A stretch of 64,000 bases of DNA from Otis tarda (lineage: Eukaryota; Chordata; Aves; Otidiformes; Otididae): positions 78,561,785-78,625,784 of the forward strand of contig CM048555.1 of assembly GCA_026413225.1 (NCBI GenBank). Reading direction: 5' to 3'. The notes under the pieces are model-generated. The model saw nothing but the letters and a program-made list of their open reading frames with translations. It was not told the origin of the DNA and did not search any database. This document shows, one piece after another, positions 1 through 12,465 of this stretch. Both the position numbers and the translations under genes were made by a program. The stretch's first letter is position 1, and each line of letters begins with the position of its first letter.

Positions 1-1318
1 CTTTCCTAAATACATTATCTCAGAGGTGTTATCAAGGAACATTCTGTCACCAACTGGCTCAGCCCTGGCCAGCAGTGGGTCCGCCCTAGACCCAGCCGAG
101 TCCACTGGACAACTTCCAGCAGCTTCTTACAGAAGCTGCCACCATAGCCTCCTCTCACTAAATAAAACCAGGACAAATATTCACCAGGGAACACAACCAC
201 AAGCCCCCCACATCCCTAAGAGGCAACTTCAGTAGTTCTGTTTTCCACAGAAGTATTTCTTTTTCCTTCAGTCTAGGCTAGATTTAAGAGTAGACAACCT
301 ATGATGTAGTTTACTTAAGATGAGATGTCAAAAATCTTTCAAATTCAACATGGGTAATTAATTTTGCATTTAGGAATGAAATCTTGTCTGTCCAATGATG
401 TCAATAGTAAACAGAAAACCTGAGCTTTTATTATTGGGCTTGGTCCAGTTCCCATTAACATCAACTGAAATGTTGCAATTCATTTTCCTTTATGGAGAAT
501 CAAATCTCACTTCATTGGCTGTACACTAACCACCATATTTTTAGCAATTTTTTTCCTGTATTTTGTCACTGCAGATATTACAAAAACCTGTTAAATACTG
601 AAATAATATCAAACCAATAAAAACTGTAATACTGAAGTATCTTCAGTGGATTTTTGCTTCCTCTTCCCAGTTTTGCAGGACTAGTCAGCGCTTGATCCTG
701 CTCATAATTCTGAATGGCTCTTGGAGTTGCTGCTGTTATCTCACTAATTTTTATTAGAATGAGAGGAGGTTTTTTAATTAATTCCTCTGTTTATCTGGGA
801 TATGTTTTCTTGGGTAACTTTAGCTGGTCCAAAGCTTGTTGGGCACATTTTGAATCAGACTTAAGTGATCTTAAGTTCTGCTGGTGATTTTCACTGTCAA
901 AGGATTAGTGCTCAATCCATTGAGTTATGCAAAGAACATTTTCAAAATTCACGTGGCTTGATTTACAGTCAGAGTAATGAGCAGTAAACCAAGAAACTAT
1001 ATTAGAACAGGAACAACCAATAGGTCATCCTGGTTTAATTTTTTTTCCTAGAACCTCCCTGGCTAAACAATTAGGAACTGGTTTATCTTTGATTTTCTAC
1101 TCAATCTGCTAAATCTTGTCATTGTCTAACATTTTTACCCACTACTGCGGAACAGGATTATCAGATTTGATATACCAGAGTATTATCTTATGAATGGTAC
1201 AAAACGTACCCAATACTTCATGGAGAAAGGAGGATGAGTGACTCTGTACTGGCATTTTCCACACCGTGTGGAATTCTCTCTTCACCACTCCCCTCTTTTC
1301 CCCAAATACCCTCTATTA
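1..1318. other. Unassigned non-coding sequence
   Basis: No gene or known repeat was recognised. Bases 55-235 are richer in G and C than what follows and carry short overlapping open frames on both strands (61 and 69 codons) that resemble no family I know. The rest is AT-rich with short T runs. It ends directly at the CR1 copy starting at 1319. Confidence 0.5.
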
Positions 1319-1569
1319 TAGAATCATAGAATCATAGAATGGTTAGGGTTGGAAGGGACCTTCAAAGGTCATCTAGTCCAACCCCCCTGCAAGGAGCAGG
1401 GACATCCCTGACTAGATCAGGTTGCTCAGAGCCTTGTCCAGCCTGGCCTTGAACGTCTCCAGGGATGGGGCCTCCACCACCTTTCTGGGCAACCTGTTCC
1501 AGTGTTCTATAACTCGCATTGTAAAAAATTTTTTCCTAATTTCCAATCTAAATCTTCCCCCCTCTATTA
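1319..1569 (-). mobile_element. CR1 LINE, 5'-truncated 3' end
   Basis: Read on the minus strand this is the last ~250 bp of a CR1 retrotransposon. The + strand opens with tandem gaatcatagaatcatagaat, the complement of the CR1 tail, followed by the conserved complement of the GGTTGGAC...CCTTCCAACC hairpin region. The inner sequence (agggacatccctgactagatcagg) is the same 3' type as the long copy at 27287. The frame encoding the ORF2 C-terminus is visible but has no catalytic domain. The 5' break falls at cctctatta, a 9-mer also present at the other edge (1310-1318). Confidence 0.95.
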
Positions 1570-1589
1570 AACCTAATATTGCACATTCC

Positions 1590-1605
1590 AAAAAAAAAAA
1601 AAAAA
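1590..1605 (+). repeat. A16 tract
   Basis: Sixteen consecutive A just beyond the truncated 5' side of the CR1 copy at 1319-1569. It is not the CR1 tail, which lies on the other side, so it is a separate homopolymer or part of the insertion site. Confidence 0.9.
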
Positions 1606-1887
1606 GAAAATAATGCAAATCCGAAAAAGATCAGCTTTTGAAAAATGTATTTATTAGCCAGGGTAGAAGTCATCTTATGCAAAGTTGATTTAAAAACGTA
1701 CATAGAGGAGAATCAATATACGAGCAGGGAAGTCTTTCTATAATATTTTCCTTAATTCTGAAAACATATCTAAATATACAGATACAGAGAGAAAGATAGA
1801 GAAAGATACATGTGTATTTCACACACAATCGCTTAGCTCTGAGAGCACTTCAAGCTCTTAATAGCACCATACGCTTTTGTTTGCCGA

Positions 1888-1918
1888 AGCAGTAAGGTAG
1901 TCGGTAGCAGTAAGGTAG
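1888..1918 (+). repeat. 18-bp tandem duplication
   Basis: The unit agcagtaaggtagtcggt at 1888-1905 is followed directly by agcagtaaggtag at 1906-1918, so the second copy is 13 of 18 bases long with no mismatch. Immediately downstream (1921-1936) is a 7-bp inverted repeat, attcact-cc-agtgaat. No function can be assigned. Confidence 0.9.
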
Positions 1919-2375
1919 ACATTCACTCCAGTGAATGCCACTGCTCCTAAGTTTAAAGACAGGTATACATTAAACATCTTTCTGGTAAGAAATCTGAATA
2001 ATAAGAAACTAAATGTGCTTCTGGTGCCACACTTTTTTTTTGCCACAGTTCAAATTGTTTACCATGCAAGATTTATACAGTCATGCCCCTGTGTTTCCCT
2101 CTGATTTTTAAACAACATGTGCACTTATAAGTTTGATGCTAAACTATACCTTGAACATGCAATTCAAATGTAACCTAATGCCTCCTTCTTTTGCTTAAAG
2201 TTTCCTTCCTGTGCTTTTGATTCATCCCCTAACCTCTCTTCTTTTCCTTGGAAAAAAAACTCCCTCATGCTTGCACTCTGTCTGACTTTGCAGATTGTAC
2301 AGTGGGGAGACCTCATCTTTACTGTCATGAAATTATTGAATACAACAGCAATATATTCAGAGAAGCATTCCCAGG

Positions 2376-2403
2376 AAAAAAAAAAAAAAAAAAAAAAAAA
2401 AAA
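2376..2403 (+). repeat. A28 tract
   Basis: Twenty-eight uninterrupted A. No AATAAA signal lies just upstream and no gene-like sequence precedes it, so nothing supports a processed retrocopy. It is likely to vary in length. Confidence 0.95.
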
Positions 2404-5400
2404 CCCGAAAAACAGTCCTCCTTTACTCTTTCTGGAATGGGCTTCTTGCAGCACCTTAACAGTTCTTTGCAAAGGAAACATTTCAAGTGGGGCTTGGGGA
2501 ATACACTGCTACTGAAAACAAGTGGAAGCACCATATCTTGCCAGATCACATACAGAATCACTCATACAAACAACGTTATTATTAAAAAAAAAAAAAAACA
2601 GATAGGTAAAATTAGACTGCCAGGATCCCAAATTCAGAAATGTAATTAATGTGCAAGCTTGAAGAAAATCACCCAGCCATGGAAATCCAGTTTCCTCTGG
2701 GACTCGCTAACGTAGATGTAGAAAAATAAAATAATGAAAGAATACTACTAATAAAAACCATCCATATTTATGCTAGTTGAAAAGGCAAAGTATGTTCAGA
2801 GCTACTACTGTCCATTTTGTATACATAAAATGGCTGATATTTTCATATTCATGCAAGCTGCAGCATAATGCAACTCAAAACGAGAACCTTCCTAAACACA
2901 GCCCAGACAGGTAACAGCAACATCTCTTCTTGTTAGGTGGGAATAAAATTTATCATGTAGAAAATGGTTCTTACAGTTTTAATTCCCATAATACAAATAT
3001 TCAAAACAGATATAAGACAGCAATTAAGACAAGGGGAAAAGAAAAAAAAACAAAGATATTTCAGAATGTTATTTGAAATAACTTCATCCCCATGTTAAAA
3101 CTGAATCTTATTAAGTTTAGCAAGTCTTTTAATGAGACTGTCTTCGAGCTAACACAGAATCGATGTCTGAAGCGAAGTCCAGCTCATCAGGCTGCGCCAG
3201 CAATACTCGCTGACATATTCTCCCCTTAATAATGCATTACCTTGACTTATACTGTATAGGAGTTGTCTTGTCTTAACAACAGTAAATACAGCCAGAAAGG
3301 AATGAGAAGTACCAGCAGGATGATGACGCTAATTGAACTGTCTTGACTTGAATTAAAATGGTTGAACAGTAAATGAGATTACCAGCCTAAAGATAATCTT
3401 AATTTAAATGTGCAGCTGCATTTATCTCATCTTGGATGCAATTTTCCAAAGTGCTTACAAAAAAAACCAAAAAACCAAAAAAAAAACCCACCAGGAGTCA
3501 CCTAATAGAAACATTTATTTCTGAAGGTTTTAAAGATAATTAAGTGTCATCATATGTTTTGTTCTATTGCTGTATTTTAGAAGCAGTCATCTGCAGGTCA
3601 GAATACAAAAATCAGGTAATTTCTTAAATTTCTGTAACTTGTCCTGCCTTTGGTACTGTCTTCTGATTTTTGTTGGACATTTCCAACATGGAATGTCTTC
3701 GACAAATAGAAGATCAAATAGTTAAAATAGGTTAAATTTCACACACTCATGACTTAGAGGTAGTCTAACCTGAATCATATAACTTTCTTGTAAGCACTAT
3801 AAAGCATTAGAAAAGCTTTGTGAAAAATAATTTAGAAATATTACTTAGCCAACAAATTCTAAATAGCAGTTAATGTGCCATTTTTTTCTATTAAATGATT
3901 ATGCTGACAAGCTTAATTAGAAGATTCACAAATAGAAATTGTGCTTTCATTGTATTTGCATAAACATCTGTCCCCAGGATAAATGAGACTTCTCTTAAAA
4001 CATATTATTTCTTTTTTCTTTTTTTTTTTTAATTAACACTAGACAATATATTGAATATATGCAATTAGTAAGGGCTCTTACACTCTGCCACATATTTGCA
4101 ATCCAAGTTTGTTTGCAGATACTTGGGCAAGAGGGAGGATCCCGCCTGACACACTGCAAAGCCTCAAAGTAAAAAAAAAACAAAAAACTAACCCAAACAA
4201 ACCTCAAAGTCATCTGAGAGAAATAATTCTGAATGAATAAAGTCTTTCTTTAACATTTTAAATGGCAGATTTTCATCAGATAAAAGAGATAAGATCTTTG
4301 TGAAAACATCTCATGCCTTCTTCATGCTCTCTTCCAAATTTCCTAAACCCTTATCACTCTGAAGTAATATTTGTTATTAGTTATGTTACTTTACACTAGT
4401 TAGAGAGTATTTTCTATACTCCATAATTCCTCAAGCACTTTTATTTCCAGTGTAAATCAGCTCAGGGCTGCATGTACCCCGATTTGGAGTGGAAAATAAT
4501 ATTTTCAATTGCAAAGACTCTTTACATAAAACTACCTGGAGCACAGATGGTATATTAAAAGTTTTAAGGGGTGTGCAGACTACCAGTACTTGAAATTTTT
4601 TCCACAGATAAATTCACAATTGAATTTTATGTCTGTTAGTGAGATAATTTTTCTCACACTAAACACCAGCTTGAAGAGCAACAATCTAGGAGTGCTAGAA
4701 AAAGGAGTGCTATAAAACAGTGGAGGAATGCAGCAATTTTGTTAACAAAAAAAAAAAAGGCATTTTAATCTGAGGATAGAAAAATATTAACAGTGTAGAC
4801 CTTTACTCTGATAGATGTCTAAAGTCCCTATACAGGGAATAGGGCCAGGGGACTTTTAGGGCACTATAAACTCAGTTTCACATAAATGTGTAAAATGCAT
4901 GAGCTGAAACACCCACTAAAATATTCAAGTTTTCCCACTAACTACTGGAGTGTTATAGCCAACTTGGACGTAGGCTTCCACACTGTGAAAGCTGAAAGTA
5001 CGGTGCGATGACTCCTACTCCTCTTGCAAAGGACTGGTGGCTGTGGGTTTTTGGAATACTATATGACCTAACATCTACTTTGTGGTCAAGTATGCTACTA
5101 CGTATCCACTAAACCTTGAGAGGTGAACTTCACTGGTGTAGTTGCATAAAATCCTCAAAAGATGGCTTATGTCATCATCATATCCCAATATTCCTTTCCT
5201 GTTAGCAGAGCTAGAAACTACAAATATTCTAGTGAATGTCTGCCTTTCTGTGAGCTATTTATCTCCCAACAGGTTGCAATGCTCATGCACAGTAGAAAGT
5301 GGCCTCCTTCACCCTGCCCATTGCTCGTTCTGTCAGAATACAAATACTTCCCTGCATTCCCGCATTTGAACGCTTTTGTGTGTAGCTCTGCTTGTCTCAA

Positions 5401-8400
5401 GATGAGAATTTGTATTGATCTTCATTTGAAAGCCAATTCTTTTTATAATTGATAATCTTTCATGCCTTCATAACTCCAGGCTGGCATTTAACAACAGACT
5501 CCAGCAGACTGTGGAAGCGCTGAAACGTAAAGGTCAAGGACAAAACAGAAGCTTTCACGAGTCGCAGCTCTCACACCATGTTCCTTACAAACATGTTTTT
5601 TGAATTAGCAAGATCTGTTGATGCTGATGTAAGAAAATGGACCTGTTTTGTCACCTGAGTTACATTAAATAAAACATCTTATTCCACCTAGCTCAGAACA
5701 CCTTACTGTTCTGTCCATCCACAGTGCTGGCCTTGAATTTGCCACCTCTCATACAACACACATCCCAGTTCTGAAACATTTACTTCTCATAACTTGTAAA
5801 AAGCAGATGTCAGCTATATTCAACATTGTGGTCAAATATCCCAAGATGGATGAATCAAGGTTTGTAGCAAAAATTTCTGTTCCTTTCTATACCTTTGATG
5901 TTAAACGTGGTTGGAGGTTTAACCAATGGAATCTCCTCTTCTCCAAATGTACACAAACATTGAGGTAAACTTATCCCTTCCTCATGACAACCCACCACCA
6001 TCCCTTGAAAACTAATAATAAATCCATCTGTCTCACCCCTCCCGGAGAAATTCAGGTTCTCTCCACAAGGATCAATCCATTTGCAGTCTAGATTTACTTT
6101 TTTAAAAAAACCTCTTCCCTCTGGGTAGATACAACTGCATATTGGTAAAAGCAAAAAGAACTCACATTTTTTCCAGTAAAATATTCAGTTATTAATACTG
6201 TTTGCTCCCTTTTTTCCCCATCAAAACATACATTTATAAAGTATAATCATTATTCTTTAATTCTACTAATATTATGACATCCAATTATATGTTCTAAGCA
6301 AATGCAAGCAGGCTCTTAATTCAGCACAACTGCACAATATCACATGATTTATTAATGCTAGTGACTTTATATTTCTCCACTTTTTTATAATGATTCCATG
6401 AAAGTTGTTCTATTAATTTTAAAAATGTAAATGTTTGAAAGTAATCCTTGTAGATACTATGACTTATGTATAAAACTGATATAAGACTGATGTTATCTGT
6501 TTACAATTTATGGAATTCGGTATGGAATTTGAATGCTTGCATGCATTCATATTTTTTCTTTCTTTATATTTCTATTGTTGTTATACATTTCTAAAGTCTC
6601 TTCTTTCTTGCTCTTTTCTTAATTATGAGGGGAGTTTTTGTGGATTGTTTGGTTTGTTTCCTTTTTTTTTTTCTTTAATAATTCCTAGCATTTTAGTAGA
6701 ATATATTTAGAAGACTCCTTCCATTTAGAGATCTAGCTTGTGGTCTTTGAATAATTCTTACATTCCTATTTGTAAAGATAAACTCTATGGTGAATCAAGT
6801 ATATGACTAATCTAATTAATAGGCATAAAGTGTCATAATAAAGAACTTAATTCAAAACACAGTCTTTCAAACTGACCTCCTTCTGTATGAGTAACGTCTC
6901 TAACATATAAGGCAACTGGGAGTTGCTAGAAAGAAGACTAACAAATGGAAGGATGAAAGACAAGATGCAAAACACAAACACAAATATAAAAATCTTTCAA
7001 TTTCCTTGACAAAAAAAAAAAATACAAGACTAGATAGTCTTTTATTATTTTCTTTCAGGAAACGATGGAGGCTATATTGAGTACTTCTGGTCATTACAAT
7101 TTCTGAGGTGTAAAATGTAAAATACGATTATACATAAACGTTTTTGCTTTCTGTTTCACTAATTACCTATCCTGTTTCTCTTCTTTATGACTACTGAAGT
7201 CCTATGTAGTTGTAATGTTGCAACACAACCAGCTCTCTGCCACAGCTAATTATTTCCTCTATGGAAAAAAAAGATGAAAATGAAACATCAATACATTAAT
7301 TTGCATATGACAAATCTGCAGAGAGATTAAGGGTTGGTTTAATTTCATCTAACAATATGTTTTGTTTTTTGGTTTTTTTTTTTTTTTCAATTTTACGACT
7401 ACTCGTATATATCCTTTACCAAGAACAGTAGAAAAATGGAACCTCATTTTTTTTATCCTTTCCTTTTTCTTAGAATTCCCTTCACACGTGTTCTTTTTTC
7501 ATTGACCCTATCTATGTCTGCAATGAAATTCAGGTTTCAAGAACCTTCCTCTCTTTACCCCAAAAGTTTCTAAAAATCATGGTAGAAGTCTTCCATATCC
7601 ACTGATTAGAGTACTCCCAAATTGTTTTTCCACAGTGTTACTTTTTATTAAAAAAAATATATTTTAAAATACTTTTTAAAGTATGCTTTGTAAGAAAAAA
7701 AAGATGCTACTTGTTTAATAAGGTCCATTATCCCATTTGAAGAGCTAAACATAATTTTCATGGTATGTGATAAAAAGTATCATGGCTTAGTAGATATGCA
7801 TTAGAAATTGTAGATTAATCTTTCATGAGGATCTTGTGTTGCAGATGAAAATTTTCAAAAACTGTTGTTTTGATTACATTAACTCATGGAATTTCATCCA
7901 CTAACATGCAACTGTAAAGCAGAACACGTGTTATAGAAATAACACAGATATAACAACGTCCAAGTCAGTCAGTTACTGAAGTGAAGCAGAGGTAGGCTAG
8001 GCTCCAGAGTTAAAAAAAAAAAGGATTCTCTCTATGCTGACACTTCTGCAATATCCTCTTGTATACTTTAAGTTATATGACACACATACTCTGATCCTGA
8101 AAAATAAGGGATACTCTCTGGACAGTAAAAGCAATCTTGAAGAAAGAGCATCAAAAACAATATTACATGGACTTTGTTTCCTTTCTTGCTTGAGGAAGAA
8201 GCCCCCATCAAAGGCAGTCTTCACAACATATATAAAAACACATGCTTCCCTGGGGCTACAAAAGGCAAGTTCTGTTTTACCTTTCCCTTTACATCAATTT
8301 TCTAGCACTATTTCGCTTTTTTTTAATTATTTTTATTTCTTCTTTTTCTTATTTTCTCCAAGCTCGGTCTCCTGGCTGCCTTTCTTTTCTCTCGGTTTCT

Positions 8401-9808
8401 TGATCTTGAACTAATGTAACAGTCTTTCTTTTATATTTTATTTTACAATCTCCTCTTGTGACTTCACAAGCTCACCTACTACTACAGTTTTGCTGAGTCA
8501 ACTACTGCGAGACATGAGATGGACCAAATGTTCCTCTACATCTCTCATCTTTACGCTATTTTATTATGTCTCTCATTTTTATATTATTTAAACCATTACC
8601 TCACTTACATACCTTCATATGAGAGTGAAATGGTCTATGAAAATATCTTATATTTTCCCTGTTATGCCCTGAGCTTTGACTGTATTGAGATCATCTTGTT
8701 TCCCCCACATATCTTTCATCATTCCCATGCCGTCTGTAAACACATGCCAATAATACCCTATGGGTCTTCTATTTTCAAATCCTATTTCTATTTACATGCA
8801 CTCTGTCCAGGTTGTGAGGATTTCTCCTGATTCTGTTTGGCAGACTAGACTCACTGTACAGGAGGGAACAGATTCACCACCATGCCTTCAACTACTGCCT
8901 ACAGCAAAGGCAAGAGTGGAACTTCACGCATGCATGGAGTAGCCTAGAAGCAGTCAGTACTTACACAGAAAGCCTCCGAGAGCAATCAAGGGCGCTGCAG
9001 GAAACGGTGGCGTTGATGTGAGATTGCAGCTGGCCTGCTTCTCTCCATGCCAATAGTAAACTAAAGACTTAGTACAAACTGAGACAGTGGTGAGCTAATA
9101 CACGTACTACTATCAAATAGCATAAAACCAAATAAAATCTGAACAGCTAAAGGTCAATGAAGATGGCAGGGTAAGTGTTGCAAGAAAAAAAAGACAGAAA
9201 TCATGATGGTGTAATTAAGATACTCCGCTGATGAACAGATGTCTTGTGTGACTTGGGATATCTCATTAGATCTCTGAAGGAAAGTCAGTGCTGTTCAAGT
9301 TAACTGTGATTCTACCTGATGGAAGTACTTGTGTAGTAAGAAGTTATTTAATGGGACTATCAGCAAAACGTCTTCTTTCCTGTAGCTTATCTCTTCATAA
9401 TTAAAGTTAGACTGATAAAATATCCTTTATTCATTGTTTACTTACAGCATATGCTCTTTAGAGCAGAATTCTTTCTTTAGGATGTTGTGATGTCTATTGC
9501 CATGGGCCTCCAAAGTGCTTCTGGTAAATCCAATAAAAATCCCTATTTTAACAACATTCTGATTTGTTTAATTATTTTTCTCTATCTGAAATATTTCTAT
9601 ATTTTCCAAATGCTGCTATATCATTCTGAAACTGCTACAGCCTTTTAAAGGATGGCTGTATTGTGGCAATAGCTAAAAAATCACTGCAAGTGAAATGTTT
9701 TGTATGTTTTGGAGGGTAAAGGGATGTATACAACCCAGCTTTTTTTTTTTTTTTTAAGTACATCTTAGGAGGCACATGGAGGTATTCTTCTGCTGTTGTT
9801 TTAAACCT

Positions 9809-9883
9809 AAGAAGAAAAGAGAGAGGGAAAGACACAAAGAAGGGGGAAAGGAAAAGAAGACAATAACAAAGAGAAAGAGAAAG
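9809..9883 (+). repeat. Purine-rich (GA-rich) tract
   Basis: About 75 bases that are almost all A and G on the + strand (gaagaaaagagagagggaaa and similar), broken by a few pyrimidines. It follows a T tract at about 9740-9756. This is low-complexity sequence that gives misleading open frames on both strands. Confidence 0.8.
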
Positions 9884-10600
9884 TTAAGTGAAATAAATAA
9901 CATGAAGGTGACTGAAAGTGGCAGGAAAATATGTGAATCTCCAAACATCACTTCTAAAAGCAGTATAAATCTCACTCCCTTTTTTCCAGACTTCCCTTTC
10001 TCAGTTTCTTTTTTCCCCTTTTTTTTGGAAAAAATCCTAAGCTTTTCCTGTTTTGGAATATATATCCTCACAACTTAATATTCCATCCTCAGTTTTGCAT
10101 GATGACTTTAATTTCTTTCCCATTCCCCAGTTCTTGAGAATTGTCAAAGGATATAAGGAAATAGTTACAATCCCTTTATTAAGGTCATTTAACAATCCTC
10201 ATGACATTAATTTCCCCAGCTGTTTTCTTAATAACTGTAGTACTTTTATAATTTGCAATGGTACTTTGAAATTTATCCAAGAGTTAGCAGCCACCAAGGA
10301 GATGTCTTCACGCTAACTTGTTTGTACTGGACCAAATCATAAGTTTCAGAAAATCATTATTTGCACTCTTCGCTGTAAGAGCTTGCCAGCAGCATGCTGC
10401 TAAAACCTTTCAAGTTTATCATAAGGTCTATAATTTTCTACCAACCTGATGTGATTAGACTTTGCTTGTCAAAGCACTTATTGGTGGACTAATCTTCTCA
10501 AACTCCAGAAACTAGAAAAAGAATGATGTTTCTAACATAAGAGCAGTGTGTCATGCAAACTATGTCCTTACAGTTTCATGGAAACTGAAACGCCCATTTC

Positions 10601-10631
<31 letters not shown>

Positions 10632-10680
10632 CCCAACCAAACAAAAAATCCCCAAACAAACAAAAACAAAAACACCCAAA
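10601..10680 (+). repeat. (CAAA)n-type A-rich simple repeat
   Basis: Eighty bases made of imperfect caaa, caaaa and ccaaa units. Typical A-rich simple repeat. The 77-codon open frame through it (rich in K, Q, N, T and P) is a by-product. Confidence 0.85.
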
Positions 10681-12450
10681 CTAATGGACATGCAGAGGAG
10701 AGTAATTTTTAACAGATATCACATTTCTCATCATGTGGAAATGCCACAGTTTTTAAGGAAAACTCAAGTCACCATTTAATTATAAAATATTTTCAGTCTC
10801 CCAGAGTTATCTGAAGTTCTCTCACTGTGAGCAAGCACTGAAAAAGTGACCAGGGAGCTGGGACACCTCATGAAATCAGAATTTAGCCAAAACTAAGACT
10901 TTCAATCTCAATATTTCCCATGGAAAAGATGTTATACTGGGAAATTTCCAATCAGGTTGGGTTACCTTCTTTTCAGAGAGCTCAGTAACACTGCAAACCA
11001 AAGGGGAGACAGATCTAGAAGTCATCCTTCCTTCGGATCACACATAAAAATCAGAAGTAACCATATTATCATTTTCAAAGCAGTTGTCAGGATTAAAGGA
11101 CCTCAGTCTGGGCGCTAAGAAAAGGCAGCACACCTTGAAATATCACACAGAAGAGTTTTAAGCAATTATTTACCATCAAAACTGAAGGCAGGACACTGAG
11201 GCTTACCCATAAAGTATCTTACAGTTTTTGGGTTTTTTTTTAACTTCTCACTGACTATTCCTGTTTCCAGCTATTCAACTCGTACCGTTAATGAAGCTAG
11301 GAGCCCACAGAAGCAACCTCATTCATTATATAACACAGATTTCTCTCAAAATATAAGCCACTTATCAGCCGTTATGATCAAAAGCATTAATATTTAACTA
11401 AAAGACAAGTTAGTCAATCAATCCCTGTCATTTAACCTGAGAGCTGAAAATCATCCTTTATATTCAGCCATTCACTTGAGGAGTTTTCTGGGTTTAATTT
11501 TTGAGGCCCCTCCTCCCAACTTAATCTTTTGTCACATATATTTTTCACAACCAGGTCTTTGTAATTCAGCTTTGGTAGGGTGGAAGAATGAACTCCTGAG
11601 ATCTTTCCAGCTTATATTTTATAATAATTGAATTTCTTTCTGTTATCTATTTAATAAAAACAATGTTAAAAAAAACCCCAAACCAAAACAAACAACTATG
11701 GCACTGGTTTGAAATCATAAAAGCAGAACTATTTGATGATAAAAAAATCAAATATTTATTTATTCTGTTTAGTATATATTCTTTAAGCTTAACTAGAGAG
11801 CCTGCAAGAGAAGAAAATTAAATAAAATTGTAGACACTGTAAAATCGAGAACTGAAACAACTGCCAGCTAACTACTAAACTCACCTAACATACAAAATAG
11901 ACGGACATCACTATTTTAGATAAAAGGCAAAGACATGTCGTGTAAAACAGTATTAAAAAGTGAAAATGGGGCATTATCATTTTGCATTGCTTTACCTTAG
12001 GAGCAATCTATACCAGCTTAATAGTTGCATCCTTTCTGCTAGGAAAAGAATTAAAAATACAACAAAACCCAACAAAAACCCAACAGGCCATTTCTGTACA
12101 GCACATACACGGAGAAGAGATGGATGATTTATAAACTTGAAATCCAAGTCAGCAGAGGGAATTTTTTATATAGCAAGTGTAAAACTTCACAAATTCTTGT
12201 TTAGTCAATTCTTTCTCCTACAGCATACAATTTTTTCAGCACCGTATCTTTTTTTCGGTTTCTTCCTCCTACATAATAAATCAGCAATATTTTCTGGCAT
12301 TTTCAAGGGACAACAGATGCAATGTTTACACTGCTTTCAGAGAATGCTGAAAAGTACCTTAAGCAGTAAATATTCAACTTTGCTGTAAAGCATTCTGGTT
12401 TTCTATTTTATACATATATTTGTACTTTATGTACAAAAATTTCCTCACAT

Positions 12451-12465
12451 ACACACACACACACA
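12451..12465 (+). repeat. (AC)7 microsatellite
   Basis: Seven and a half perfect AC units preceded by a near-match (cacat). Short dinucleotide repeat with no associated gene. Confidence 0.9.

Noticed and set aside
2164..2403. Possible processed pseudogene before the A28 tract
   Set aside because: No coding similarity, no AATAAA near the tract, no target-site repeats found.
8034..8414. 126-codon frame ending in a Phe-rich tract
   Set aside because: The Phe-rich part is only T-rich sequence; no family recognised.
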